Positions 40,901 to 47,060 of a stretch of DNA of 64,000 nt are shown one piece after another (the stretch's first letter is position 1; each line of letters starts with the position of its first letter). Origin of the DNA: Sabellastarte sp. h YS-2021. Lineage: Eukaryota > Annelida > Polychaeta > Sabellida > Sabellidae. The stretch covers positions 155,992,221 through 156,056,220 of the forward strand of contig OZ024930.1 of NCBI GenBank assembly GCA_964017235.1. The letters are read 5' to 3'. Under the pieces are notes generated by a model that made no database searches, had not been told where the DNA came from, and worked only from the letters and a program-made list of their open reading frames with translations. The translations under genes were made by a program, and so were the position numbers.

Positions 40901-41477
40901 ACATGGATTAATCAGGAAATAAACTCATTATTATTATTATTAAAAATACATTCGTGTTTAATGTCAAAATCAAATCCTTTCTTGTAGTTGATCATTGTAA
41001 TGTGTGTTAAGTTGAAAGCATGTTAAGTTCTTGCACTATAAAATGTACTTTTTCAGCTACAACTTTAAATTTGAGATACAATAAAAGTACAATAATTTGG
41101 TCATTTAAGATTTTTATTAAATCAATACCACTGTTCTATATATCTTCGAAAATATTTTAAAAGCAATTAAGTTATTTAAAGGTGAAGCAAAAGCAGTAAT
41201 TCACAGCCCCCCACCCCAACTGTCTGCAGGCCTTCTACAAATGTTTTTAAACAATGTCCTTTAATTAGATTTTAGCAACAAAAAAAACTTGCCAGCACTG
41301 ACATAAAATAAAACCTTTTAAAATCAATGCTATAATCTTATGTCTTGCATTGGTAATTATGTTAAACCAGCATGAGAATGAATATAGTATGATTATGAAT
41401 GATTTACCTTCATCAGAGTTTCCAAAATTCACCTTCAAGTACAGCAATATTGCAGTTAGAAAATGAGTAAATTCCAT
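10694..41477 (-). CDS. SMPDL3: Acid sphingomyelinase-like phosphodiesterase, copy B (complete, 7 exons)
   Basis: Spliced coding sequence: 41477-41408, 36757-36559, 22019-21772, 21447-21278, 16660-16477, 15665-15499, 11083-10694. All introns are GT-AG and phases join cleanly, giving about 452 residues, the usual length for SMPDL3A/B. The family are secreted or membrane-tethered calcineurin-like metallophosphoesterases that cleave phosphodiester and nucleotide-type substrates. Visible motifs: a short hydrophobic signal segment (residues about 5-15), D31-x-H33, G67-D68, GNHD at 109-112, H212 in DHVP, and GHIH (H254, H256). Together these supply the binuclear metal site. The C-terminal third has the Cys-rich CECK and CSIEY blocks of the family. 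The last ~18 residues are hydrophobic, as in GPI-anchored SMPDL3B. The exact substrate is not deducible. The introns hold most of the window's transposons. Confidence 0.93.
11503..11697 (-). mobile_element. SINE family 1, 5'-truncated copy
   Basis: Shares with copies at 15077, 42026 and 43298 the body GGTTTCCTCTGCCCTTCCAA through GTTGGAAGCGACGTAAAACC (minus strand) and a TTTATT-rich 3' end. It is flanked by the 7-bp direct repeat GTTTACA (11496-11502 and 11698-11704), as expected for target-primed insertion. The tRNA-like head is cut off after the B-box region. It lies in intron 6 of gene copy B. Confidence 0.85.
11945..13398. repeat. Diverged ~180-bp direct repeats flanking a MADF pseudogene
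   Basis: Segments 11945-12125 and 13225-13398 share blocks in the same order and orientation: GGGAAGTCTC, AAGACGGTTACAG or AAGGCAGTTACAG, AACAGACAAG, TGTATAGGACAAG or TGTGTAGGACAAG, and ACCAAC. They bracket the MADF-type frame at 12396-12960. This may be an old mobile element or a dispersed repeat pair; an inverted partial copy occurs near 11795-11830. Family not recognised. Confidence 0.5.
12396..12960 (+). pseudogene. MADF-domain protein pseudogene (transposon-associated type)
   Basis: An acidic, Arg/Glu-rich segment (12396-12680) leads to a recognisable MADF DNA-binding core: VDFFKDHKKLYNKT, KECLWERF, WIESQRTHYCKLT and ERQNWIHDKFNFLK. Two lesions are visible. A 5-G run at 12681-12685 shifts the frame (one more G would restore continuity), and TGG TAG at 12866-12871 sits where relatives have a Gly-Gln-like pair. 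Such MADF proteins often accompany PIF/Harbinger-type transposases, but no transposase is seen here. Located in intron 6 of gene copy B. Confidence 0.7.
14043..14198 (-). mobile_element. SINE family 2 with tRNA-like head
   Basis: On the minus strand it begins GGTCCTCGGTCGCC, with an A-box-like CGCCTAGTGGTTAG and a B-box GGTTCGAGTTCC, then an unrelated body ending TTAAAACCCC. Near-perfect 11-bp direct repeats (GAGAGTATGTG at 14032, GAGAGTTTGTG at 14199) flank it. It differs in sequence from family 1. Confidence 0.7.
15077..15309 (-). mobile_element. SINE family 1, full-length copy
   Basis: Flanked by a 12-bp target-site duplication AGAATTGTATAA (15065-15076 and 15310-15321). Read on the minus strand, it has an A-box-like TGGCAGAGTGGTAAC, a degenerate B-box (GGTTTGATTCC), the family body and a tail of TAAATAAATAAA. 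Located in intron 6 of gene copy B. Confidence 0.9.
15499..15665 (-). CDS. SMPDL3: SMPDL3 copy B exon 6
   Basis: 167 nt; acceptor GTCTACAG. Encodes ISPSVTPW, NPALRRYIFD and QQYYLDL, standard family blocks. I place the donor at ATG|GTTTGT. It is not a strong consensus, but it is the only choice that keeps frame with exon 7 in both copies; the nearby stronger GTATGT would create a stop after joining. Confidence 0.88.
16477..16660 (-). CDS. SMPDL3: SMPDL3 copy B exon 5 (His ligands)
   Basis: 184 nt; acceptor TTTACTAG, donor GTAGGT. Encodes VYLFDHVPIGK (His212) and SFSGHIHQDTF (His254 and His256), the last three metal-binding histidines. Confidence 0.95.
17383..17399. repeat. 17-bp poly-G run
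   Basis: An uninterrupted run of G follows CTACATA in intron 4 of copy B. Its length may vary between individuals or reflect sequencing uncertainty. Confidence 0.9.
17871..19977. mobile_element. 2.1-kb inverted-repeat element with iterated ACTTATTTTGTAT motifs
   Basis: The ends TTGTAACAACTTATTTTGTA (17871) and its reverse complement (ending 19977) begin inverted repeats of about 220-250 bp. Each consists of many copies of ACTTATTTTGTATYA spaced by a few bases. The inner edges (about 18122 and 19757) also match as inverted copies. The immediate flanks share GGC. The interior has no transposase-like frame, so this would be a non-autonomous DNA transposon of unrecognised family. It lies within intron 4 of gene copy B. 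Confidence 0.75.
18860..19200. repeat. Degenerate ~140-bp repeats inside the inverted-repeat element
   Basis: Blocks GTAGGATGTTGA, ACATTGGTTAG or ATATTGGTTAG, and TGACCTTG recur two to three times with heavy divergence. Non-coding. Confidence 0.45.
19978..21277. other. Intron 4 remainder of gene copy B
   Basis: Ordinary AT-rich sequence. I see no coding frame, RNA gene or clear repeat before exon 4 at 21278. Confidence 0.5.
21278..21447 (-). CDS. SMPDL3: SMPDL3 copy B exon 4
   Basis: 170 nt; acceptor TTTTACAG, donor GTAAAC. Encodes GAYFTSTLSESPKVRAVILN through GQFAWLEKVL, the conserved strand and the PGGQF.WLE block of the family. Phase 0 at its end. Confidence 0.93.
21772..22019 (-). CDS. 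SMPDL3: SMPDL3 copy B exon 3 (GD and GNHD motifs)
   Basis: 248 nt; acceptor TTTTTCCAG, donor GTTAGT. The split glycine codon and Asp68 form the GD motif, and VIGNHDYFP carries the Asn-His ligands. About 190 bp at the low-coordinate end is almost identical to copy A exon 3, while the remaining 60 bp is strongly diverged. Confidence 0.95.
22893..22960. repeat. (TA)n microsatellite, about 34 units
   Basis: A pure alternating AT run directly abuts the left end of the inverted-repeat element at 22963; a shorter (TA) run abuts its right end after 24686. The YIYIYI open frames across it are artefacts. Confidence 0.95.
22963..24686. mobile_element. 1.7-kb inverted-repeat element with palindromic GTCATTACG iterations
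   Basis: The left end ATGTTACAATCAATCTGTGA and the right-end reverse complement ATGTTACAGTCAATCTGTGA match. Each end continues with several copies of a palindrome-like motif (CAGTCATTACGCGAAATGAC and close variants): left block about 22963-23130, right block about 24520-24686. Both ends sit in TA repeats, consistent with TA target preference or (TA)n growth. There is no transposase; the interior holds LINE-derived fragments. Confidence 0.75.
23947..24484 (+). pseudogene. L2/CR1-like LINE reverse-transcriptase fragments with 117-bp duplication
   Basis: The peptides VTEESEDQVVKIIMNSPSKS and SNPQK or VTPILKKSS match the pre-RT and first RT blocks of L2/CR1-type LINEs. The segment is broken by stops. 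The part 24251-24367 is repeated almost exactly at 24368-24484, and an earlier partial copy is at about 24156-24250. It lies inside the inverted-repeat element at 22963-24686. Confidence 0.7.
24687..26279. other. Intron 2 stretch of gene copy B without recognisable genes
   Basis: AT-rich; holds the small duplication at 25811-25888 and fragments resembling dispersed repeats (GCAATGAAGCTTCAGG blocks near 25500 and 25810; GGTAAGGATCGGTCCAGTAT near 25995). No supported gene. Confidence 0.45.
25811..25888. repeat. 40-bp tandem duplication
   Basis: TAGCAATGAAGCTTCAGGTT through AGCCTGTAGA at 25811-25850 repeats at 25851 with one or two changes. Confidence 0.85.
26280..27620 (+). pseudogene. Decayed L2/CR1-like LINE (endonuclease end and RT start)
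   Basis: The endonuclease C-terminal block is visible near 26310-26530 (GDCNIYLE, HIHGPTLDLVLTKS). After a degenerate spacer come RT blocks at about 27150-27490: NSPSKSCSLDPWPTF-like, ATLILKKSSLD, LKNYRPVSNLNFISRILKRV and TGFQPAYRKHHST, then a broken TALTLMDISNTFNTIDH-like block near 27545. Stops and frame changes throughout show that it is dead. Same family as the pieces at 23947, 35345 and 37860. It is antisense to the host gene, in intron 2 of copy B. Confidence 0.75.
27830..30780. other. Very AT-rich intronic tract, no gene seen
   Basis: About 3 kb with many short A/T runs and local direct repeats (for example TTAGCTGGGTATCTTGAA near 29545 and 29575, ATTGACTAACAGTT near 29249 and 29316). 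Short open frames at 30280-30500 and 30791-31045 have no recognisable domain. The upstream part of the following LINE could begin somewhere in here, but I see no ORF1. Confidence 0.5.
31035..34845 (+). pseudogene. LINE ORF2: AP endonuclease + reverse transcriptase, three frameshifts
   Basis: The N-terminal AP-endonuclease (31035-31790) shows FNCRGL, LQETHS, GDFNICL and SSDHSI. The RT domain (about 32440-33500) shows KSSGSDGL, NWRPVSLLNTDYKI, TLIDFEKAFDSI, RQGCPISTLLF and the catalytic block LADDTTLF. A C-terminal zinc knuckle (CTSCTAVDTIEHHLYYC) is at about 34470-34530. The whole spans about 1270 codons, a normal length for Tx1/L1 ORF2. Three single frame changes break it: near 32082 (before EWENF), near 33500-33550 (before FAPFYILEKLD) and in the A9 tract at about 34274-34282. 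It is inactive as read but young-looking, with catalytic residues intact. Confidence 0.9.
31035..35079 (+). mobile_element. Tx1/L1-type non-LTR retrotransposon, ORF2 plus 3' end
   Basis: Contains an almost full-length ORF2 (31035-34845), a short 3' untranslated region and an A-rich end (AAAAATAAAAATATGAAAAA and an A9 run ending near 35079). No ORF1 was found upstream, so the element may be 5'-truncated or have a diverged ORF1. It lies antisense in intron 2 of gene copy B. Target-site duplications were not identified. Confidence 0.88.
35244..35306 (+). ncRNA. Hammerhead-ribozyme remnant, type I (Penelope-like element)
   Basis: The order is GCCT (stem I) - CTGATGA - stem II region - GAAA - stem III hairpin - TA - AGGC (stem I), the type I hammerhead layout. 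Stem III is strong: five A/T pairs next to the core, one G-A mismatch, then ACACC/GGTGT around a 6-nt loop. Stem II pairs only two bases directly, and an alternative GATGAG/CTCATC hairpin competes, so activity may be lost. Known hammerheads of this layout occur in the terminal repeats of Penelope-like elements. It lies between the LINE tail (35079) and L2 debris (35345). Confidence 0.6.
35345..36117 (+). pseudogene. 3' end of an L2/CR1-like LINE
   Basis: Interrupted peptides match the RT thumb and C-terminal region of L2/CR1 LINEs: VLLANAFLSNRLDYCNSLF, LITYKILNHGQPVYLSELI, SRNTRCSSLEFLHIPTFDR and YAPVLWNSF. The 3' untranslated end contains GTGGGGAAGATATTGCGC and stops at AGCAGTAGATTACATTAGA. 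The same 3' end occurs as a nested insertion at 39625-39780. Multiple stops; inactive. Confidence 0.8.
36559..36757 (-). CDS. SMPDL3: SMPDL3 copy B exon 2 (DxH motif)
   Basis: 199 nt between acceptor CATTTCCAG and donor GTGAGT. Encodes GFFWQLTDVHYDPWYE through ADFILWSG, with the first metal ligands Asp31 and His33. Same length and phases as copy A exon 2. Confidence 0.93.
37860..38290 (+). pseudogene. L2/CR1-like LINE RT fragment
   Basis: Broken frames read TKPCSVPWTPGQHFP, KECMDILPPPITKLVIYS, ADITDGFKTA and, after frame changes, SSLIIGLTVLVMLDLSATFD, i.e. RT blocks 1 to 3 of an L2/CR1 LINE with stops between them. Located in intron 1 of gene copy B. No functional product is expected. Confidence 0.65.
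39255..40945 (+). pseudogene. Jockey/CR1-group LINE RT, 3' half, split by a nested insertion
   Basis: RT blocks before the insertion: GVFIDLKRSFDIINHSIL, LEFYEIRGKALSWVKSYL and CGVPQGSILGPKLF. After it: FADDTNCF, LNVWFALNKLSLNVSKTNYI, FLGVIIDEK, the thumb region (KTLYTSLILPYLTYCCVIWG), and the C-terminus ending near 40541. A frame change lies near 40060. The 3' untranslated region ends in an ATT-repeat tail at about 40925-40945, typical of this group. The 5' half is missing. Confidence 0.82.
39625..39780 (+). mobile_element. 156-bp nested 3'-end of an L2/CR1-like LINE
   Basis: It interrupts the RT frame exactly between the codons for KFIL and FADDT; removing it restores AAG TTT ATC TTA TTT GCA GAT. 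The insert matches the 3' untranslated end at 35955-36117 (CACACCCA, GTGGGGAAGATATTGCGC, AGCAGTAGATTA) and ends in three GATTA units next to a TTA target. This is a heavily 5'-truncated insertion. Confidence 0.88.
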
Positions 41478-42025
41478 CCTTTTCTACAAACACAATTAAC
41501 TTAAAATATATTCTGTCAGATGAATATAAAACTCTGTTTGAAAGTTTATATATTTAAAGTACACACTAATAGTTGCAACCCTTTTTCACAAATGTTTATC
41601 TGATGATGTTTAAAACAGCCATGTCGTAATAGACAGCAAGCATCTTGGCCAGTTATTTATGGATAAGGTATTGTGTAAAAAAATACACACTTGTTTGTAT
41701 ATCGCGTGGAAGAGGCTTATGGGGACAGTTAGCATTGGTCTTCCCAGGGCTTATATTCACCAGCATTCACAATTTTAAAAAAAAACTTTTGTTAATTTAT
41801 TTTAATATCCTATAAAGTAGACAGAATAATACACATGAAAGAATTTATAAATTCCTTATTGTTTTAGAATTCTTACGTAATCTTTAGTGGGCAAAATATA
41901 TTCAAGATAACACATATTACCACTTATTTCACAAGCTAGGTTCAGTTTAGTACAAGTCCCTTAGTGAATCATTTGAACTGGGCAGAGTCTGTGAGGTCAG
42001 AACCAGGTGATTAAATGCCCAACTT
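40946..42025. other. Around exon 1 of gene copy B
   Basis: Apart from exon 1 (41408-41477), this is AT-rich sequence with no further coding signal. The copy B promoter should lie just above 41477, but no clear TATA box, CpG island or initiator stands out. Confidence 0.4.
41408..41477 (-). CDS. SMPDL3: SMPDL3 copy B exon 1 (signal peptide)
   Basis: Starts at ATG (41477-41475) and encodes 23 residues plus one base. The stretch FLTAILLYL is a short hydrophobic signal-peptide core. The exon ends GATGAAG before donor GTAAATC. Phase 1 matches the exon 2 acceptor exactly and rebuilds the glycine before FFWQLTD. This assignment rests on phase and signal character rather than on paralogue comparison, because the copy A counterpart is not seen. 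Confidence 0.75.
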
Positions 42026-42247
42026 ATTCACCATTTATTTATTTATTTGGGTTTTACAACACTGTATATGTCATATCACGAGGGGTAGTTATATGGGCAG
42101 AGCAAACTAGTACATACAGTTGATCAAGGTTCTGTACTGTAAACTGCAGACCATCGGTAAGAAACTACCATCTTTCCCACATAGGGTTTGTGGTTTGAAC
42201 TGCCGACCTCAGAGGTAGGAGGCGTGTTACCACTGAACTACCATGGC
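42026..42247 (-). mobile_element. SINE family 1 copy
   Basis: Flanked by the 8-bp direct repeat CCCAACTT (42018-42025 and 42248-42255). The minus-strand order is the same as at 15077: tRNA-like head with GTAGTTCAGTGGTAAC, family body and a TAAATAAATAAA tail. More diverged than the copy at 43298. Confidence 0.87.
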
Positions 42248-43297
42248 CCCAACTTGGCCATTGAGGTTAGTCATTACAATAGCTGTATGCAAAAAATATG
42301 TCATTTGTATTCTAACTTTTGAGCTATAACTTTTTATGGAAAAATTATATTGAAAAATACCTTTGTCCAAATTCTCAGAAAGTTGTCTACTTTGTGAGAT
42401 ATCTTTTGAAAACAAGAATTATTTACTAAATAAGAACCCCCAGACAATATTACAAGTGGTTCAATTAAAATTCTTTTTGCTTGACTTTTACTCAAAGTAT
42501 ATCTTAATCATGGTTTATATATTGTATTTAAATGTTCAGGATACGTTCTACTTTGTGCTGAAATTAAAATTGAAGACAGTCTATAGAGTTTTATTTGCGG
42601 TGTGCTAAACAGTATATTAAACAGTTTGTGCCAGGCTACATAACCTGACGGTTTCTTAACAGTGTGTGTCTATGTGTAAAAGTTTATAGAAAAATCGCAG
42701 ACATGAATTAAACCATCATTTGCAAACCTTGATATCCGTGCACTGTAGCCCATTTGTTTCGCCTATGATTCTAGTGGTTGCAAAAAAATTGCAAGTATAA
42801 GCCTCATTTAACATGAATAAGTTTAAAGGTAATATATGGTTCTATATATAAACCAAGAGACATAATCTAATACTACTACATTTGACATTTTATATGCACA
42901 TACAATCCTTGAATATTTTTTTTATTTGGTCATTATAAATTACACCCATATGGAAAACAACCCCGAGTGTTTGAAATGATCTATATCTTTTCGAGCATAC
43001 ATTTAGAATATTAAATAAGTATTTTGCATGAACACAGTTTGGTTGGGTTCTTTGTGTAAATGAAATAAGCTGTGTATCTTTCAAGTTGCAAGAGGGGTTG
43101 GGTGCACAGTTGCCCCAACTGAGAGTTAGTCAAACAGGTAATGCAACCAGAGACCAAGTATTGTTGCATTACCAAGTGACCAGTCTCAGAGAATTCAAAC
43201 CCCAAATCCAGCCATCTCGCATGAGTGATAAAGGTCACAGTCATGGTAACAGCCCGCACTCTGCGACCTATAAACAGGCCAACCCCTACTAATATGG

Positions 43298-43527
43298 TTT
43301 TGTTTATTTGGGGTTTTACGTCGCTTTCAACACTGTACAGGTCATATCACGACGGGTAGTTGGAAGGGCAGAGGAAACCAGTACATATAGTTCGCTAGGG
43401 TTTTGTACTGTAAACTGCCGACCAACGGCAAGCAACTACCAGCTTTCCCACTTACGGCCATGACGGGGATCGAACCCCGGCCGCAGAGGTGGGAGGCGAG
43501 AGTGTTACCACTCTGCCACCGTGGCCC
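43298..43527 (-). mobile_element. SINE family 1, best-preserved copy
   Basis: A 15-bp target-site duplication CCCCTACTAATATGG (43283-43297 and 43528-43542) flanks it. The minus strand shows a clear A box (TGGCAGAGTGGTAAC) and a perfect B box (GGTTCGATCCC) in a tRNA-derived head, then the body CTGGTTTCCTCTGCCC and GTTGAAAGCGACGTAAAACC before a short A/T tail. It is not a tRNA gene: no acceptor stem closes after the B box. Confidence 0.93.
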
Positions 43528-43655
43528 CCCCTACTAATATGGGGTCAAATGAAAGGTCATAACACAGATCTGTGAATGGCAGAAAGAGACTAGCTTGGCA
43601 TACTTTATATACATGTTTAAATAAAGGGGAGGAAGTTTATAAAATTTAGAGCTTA

Positions 43656-43876
43656 TACTGCTCAGCCAGTGAATTTCGTCACCCCAGTGAAGTTCGTCAC
43701 CTGCATTTTATGACAATATTAAATAGTTTTTACTGTCCAGTTACGGCATTTGTATATACCTTGCCATTGAAAGTAGCTATTCCATTTATTTAAATGTGAA
43801 TATTGCCTGTTCTTGAGCGTTTTTATGGCAGGTGACGAACTTCACTGGGGTGACGAAATTCACTGGCTGAGCAGTA
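43656..43876. mobile_element. 221-bp MITE with perfect 49-bp terminal inverted repeats
   Basis: The left end TACTGCTCAGCCAGTGAA and the next 31 bases are the exact reverse complement of the right end. Within each TIR a motif of 17-18 bp (CAGTGAATTTCGTCACC, CAGTGAAGTTCGTCACC) occurs twice in tandem. The ends read as TA plus CTGCTC, consistent with TA target duplication as in Tc1/mariner-type MITEs. Perfect TIRs suggest recent activity. Confidence 0.9.
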
Positions 43877-44411
43877 GAGTAACTTTTAAAAAACACCAAC
43901 AGTGTACACATAAAAAGGGGCTCAATAAAATAATACATAGGGTTACCCATACTTGACAATAGCTAATTACAATTAAATCCCCAAATTTCACACATAATTA
44001 CAAGAATTAATTACTATCATATTTTAGAATCATACACTTAAAGACCATAAAATTACTACTCTAGCTTGAACTTGTTCTCTTTCTTTCTTTGATTGACTGA
44101 GAGGCTAAATGTTTTAATATTTTTGGATTAAAATAGAGCTTTACTTTACAGTTTTATAATGGCTTTGATCAGAAGGGATTGATGTGCACCAAGTAAATTA
44201 GTAAATGTTCTGTACAATCGCAGAATGATGCCACAAAAGCTTATTGTATAATAATGAGTGATTTACAAAATATAAAAGACAATAAAGAATATAATGTGAT
44301 GTTCTATTATTAATTGCTTATCATTTTACTAGAAAATATCCAATCTAGGTTATAAATTAAGTCTTTGCAATTTATATCAGCAGTTCATATTTAATTGTTT
44401 ATACATTCCAT

Positions 44412-44545
44412 GCCTTGGGTCATTGAATGTACACATTCCCAATTGAATTTACACATTTCACATCTCAGCCATTGAATGTATACATTCAATGATTTGCCCA
44501 CTGAGTGTACACATTCAATAGCTTGACCCATTGAATGTATACATA
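44412..44545. repeat. About five ~30-bp units with palindromic TTGAATGTAYACATTCA
   Basis: Units carry TTGAATGTACACATTC, TTGAATTTACACATTT, TTGAATGTATACATTCAA, TGAGTGTACACATTCAA and TTGAATGTATACAT at roughly 30-bp spacing, separated by CCCA-type linkers. The TGAATGTATACATTCA core is a perfect palindrome. Confidence 0.8.
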
Positions 44546-44672
44546 AATCTGAACTCCTGCAAGCAATTCAACGTGTAAAACCGGTTCAAAACAAGTACAA
44601 TACCGGTACAAACAGGGGTACAATCAAAAACCCCAAGAGTACTTCAGGGAGTCCAGATGCAAATAAATCATA

Positions 44673-44742
44673 GCCTCTGATGAGACTCTACTCTGTACTC
44701 AGCAGTCGAAATACAACTGACATATAGTTGATTATATAAGGC
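44673..44742 (+). ncRNA. Type I hammerhead ribozyme of the Penelope-like element
   Basis: GCCT - CTGATGA - GACT...AGTC (stem II, four pairs) - GAAA - stem III - TA - AGGC. Stem I pairs GCCT with AGGC. Stem III pairs three bases next to the core (A/T rich) and CAACT with AGTTG around a 7-nt loop, with a small asymmetric bulge. All core bases of the hammerhead are present and the predicted cut follows the TA before AGGC. The stem III sequence differs from the copy at 35244 but keeps pairing. Confidence 0.78.
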
Positions 44743-44989
44743 AAATAATATTTTATTTTCCTAGTTTGAGTGTAAGCAGGAAGTAGTCTTATTGGTATTT
44801 CACTACGAGTGCTCCTTCAATTACTGCTAGCCAGAATGACTTCTGTGATGCCACATCAAGTGCCAATGTCACTCCAGAACCCAGTAGTGGTTATGACACA
44901 CCCATCCAAAGAACAAGAATCTCAGATGAGACTATCAACACCCTCACCTCTGTCAGTGCCAGACTTGCAGGAGTAGAATCCGAGGCAAG

Positions 44990-45324
44990 GCAAATGCACT
45001 TACTGCCCTTTGATTAAGAAAATCAATAAAGTCAAGTGTATCTTCACCCATAAGTCATACCAACTAAAGACTTACCAAAACATATCATGTGAATTATCAA
45101 ATGTCAGATATTTGATTTCTTGTAAAAAATGCAATAAACACTATGTCGGTGAGAAAAGTAGGGCATTAAGGAAAAGAATGTATGAATACAAAGCTTCAGC
45201 ACAAAAATATGGACAAGACACACTAGTGCCAGGCCACTTCAAAAGTGAAGGGCATAACCACAGAGATATGCTGTTCTCTGTGCTAGAGTGGTGCACACCA
45301 AAATTTGACCACCAATACAGCTAG
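44990..45324 (+). pseudogene. GIY-YIG endonuclease domain of Penelope-like element
   Basis: The leading Cys pair (CTYCPLIKK), then VRYLISCKKCNKHYVGEKS (GIY-YIG core with the internal CKKC knuckle), RALRKRMYEYKAS (catalytic Arg region) and GHFKSEGHNHRDML match Penelope-like C-termini. The frame stops at 45324, but homologous sequence continues after the stop (ARRKYLGYSNCTA, GINQF), so the C-terminus is prematurely cut. Confidence 0.85.
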
Positions 45325-45787
45325 GCGCAGAAAATATCTTGGATATTCAAATTGCACTGCCTAGCCCCAATTGGGCATCAACCAATTTGTGTGAATCTTT
45401 TAGGTATCATCCAGACTACATTGCACTCAGTAGTCTACCCTCTTTGTCTTTTACACTTCTAAAGTATCTAGCAATGGTGTAATTGTTAAAGGGAGATACA
45501 TCAAACAATAATTTGGTACCCACAATGCAGATTGAGGAAGAGTCATTCTTGAGTACAGGAGGAGAATCTGTACTCAAGGAAAGTAAGTACATTATGGACA
45601 TTAATTTCAATTGGTAATTTCATAAACACTAAATACGCTAAAAAAGTTTTAAAATGGGCAGTGTGTGCAGCCAGGGTTGATGGTATATAAGCCTGGTCAA
45701 TTCAGAGTGCCCAGGGTAAACATGTACTATGTTTAATAAATGATTATTCTTTAATCCAATATATACAACAACTAATAATTATTTACA

Positions 45788-46643
45788 TACTGAAACCAAG
45801 GCCACCTAGCTAGAATATATGTATCGCATTAACCAATTTGAAGTTTACACTTAATCTAGAGATTTAACTCTAATTACAATGAGGTGGCCATAACTTAAGT
45901 TCACCTTAATATAATAGTGTATAAACATAATCATTAGCATCAACTCTTAAACTGTGAACTTAAATCAGTTTAAGCGGACAACATGTTACATTGAAGCGGC
46001 CATAACTTGAGATTAGCCTATATTGATAGTAAGTAAAGTACTGCTGGTTATTTGAACGTAAATATGTAAATATACAGAAGCAGTAGAATTAGCCTGACCA
46101 CATATTTGGAGTCAGGCATCAAGGTCAAGGTGACTAAAAGATTTGTTTGTGTCATGCACTGGGGAATTTAAGATTTAAACCCCTTACTTCAAGATTTAAA
46201 ATACTGTTTAAGAATTACTGAAACCAAGGCCACCTAGCTAGAATATATGTATCGCATTAACCAATTTGAAGTTTACACTTAATCTAGAGATTTAACTCTA
46301 ATTACAATGAGGTGGCCATAACTTAAGTTCACCTTAATATAATAGTGTATAAACATAATCATTAGCATCAACTCTTAAACTGTGAACTTAAATCAGTTTA
46401 AGCGGACAACATGTTACATTGAAGCGGCCATAACTTGAGATTAGCCTATATTGATAGTAAGTAAAGTACTGCTGGTTATTTGAACGTAAATATGTAAATA
46501 TACAGAAGCAGTAGAATTAGCCTGACCACATATTTGGAGTCAGGCATCAAGGTCAAGGTGACTAAAAGATTTGTTTGTGTCATGCACTGGGGAATTTAAG
46601 ATTTAAACCCCTTACTTCAAGATTTAAAATACTGTTTAAGAAT
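45788..46643. repeat. 428-bp tandem duplication, essentially identical copies
   Basis: 45788-46215 is followed directly by 46216-46643 with no difference that I could find over the lines compared (offset exactly 428). The unit begins TACTGAAACCAAGGCCACC and ends TTTAAGAATTAC. Non-coding; it contains two related GGCCATAACTT blocks. Confidence 0.92.
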
Positions 46644-46756
46644 TACTTATTTACAGAGTAGCCCCATGTAACAAGGGGAAAATTAATTCTAAGAAACTAA
46701 AACCAATGATGTAAATGGTCAAGATGTCACTGGGACTGTTGTTATAGTTATGACAA

Positions 46757-47060
46757 ATTCGTCGTGGATTCATTTGACCCATCCGAGATGATGGGTTGAC
46801 ACAAGATTGGACATTCATAGCAATTTGTGATGCCCTGAGTCGATTAATCGCCCATTGGGCGGAGTTATCCTAAGTGAGAGTTCCCTCTTCAATCGCATGC
46901 ATTGACACAGCATAAGCCATGAACACTGAAGCAGCGTCCCCCATTGAATGGATGGTCTGTTACACGGCATGTCGGGCGACCTCATGATCCTTAACAAGAT
47001 AAATGTTAAGCAATTGTCCAGATATCCTTTAAGACAATGATAGTTGATCATATATAATTC
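46757..47060 (-). pseudogene. Decayed coding-like segment, family unknown
   Basis: One minus-strand frame reads sensibly through two stops: ISGQLLNIYLVKDHEVARHA, stop, QTIHSMGDAASVFMAYAVSM and HAIEEGTLT, stop, DNSAQWAINRLRASQIAMN. It is richer in GC than its surroundings and ends near 46760. I do not recognise the family; capsid- or nucleoprotein-like or another element-derived protein is possible. No function assigned. Confidence 0.35.

Larger units (their letters stand above)
44580..45330 (+). mobile_element. Internally deleted Penelope-like element
   Basis: In order: a hammerhead motif (44673-44742), a short leader, the start of an open frame (44839-45015, readable as ATSSANVTPEPSSGYDTP and ISDETINTLTSVSARLAG), then, with the reverse-transcriptase region missing, the C-terminal GIY-YIG endonuclease. 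The join lies near 44985-45000. Hammerhead in the terminal repeat plus GIY-YIG is the Penelope-like signature. Exact element ends were not determined. Confidence 0.72.

Noticed and set aside
43440-43527. Possible tRNA gene
   Set aside because: A and B boxes are present, but there is no closing acceptor stem; the segment continues into the SINE body and has flanking TSDs.
44401-44545. CRISPR-like array
   Set aside because: Repeats are short, degenerate and palindromic with similar linkers, in animal DNA; no unique spacers and no cas genes.
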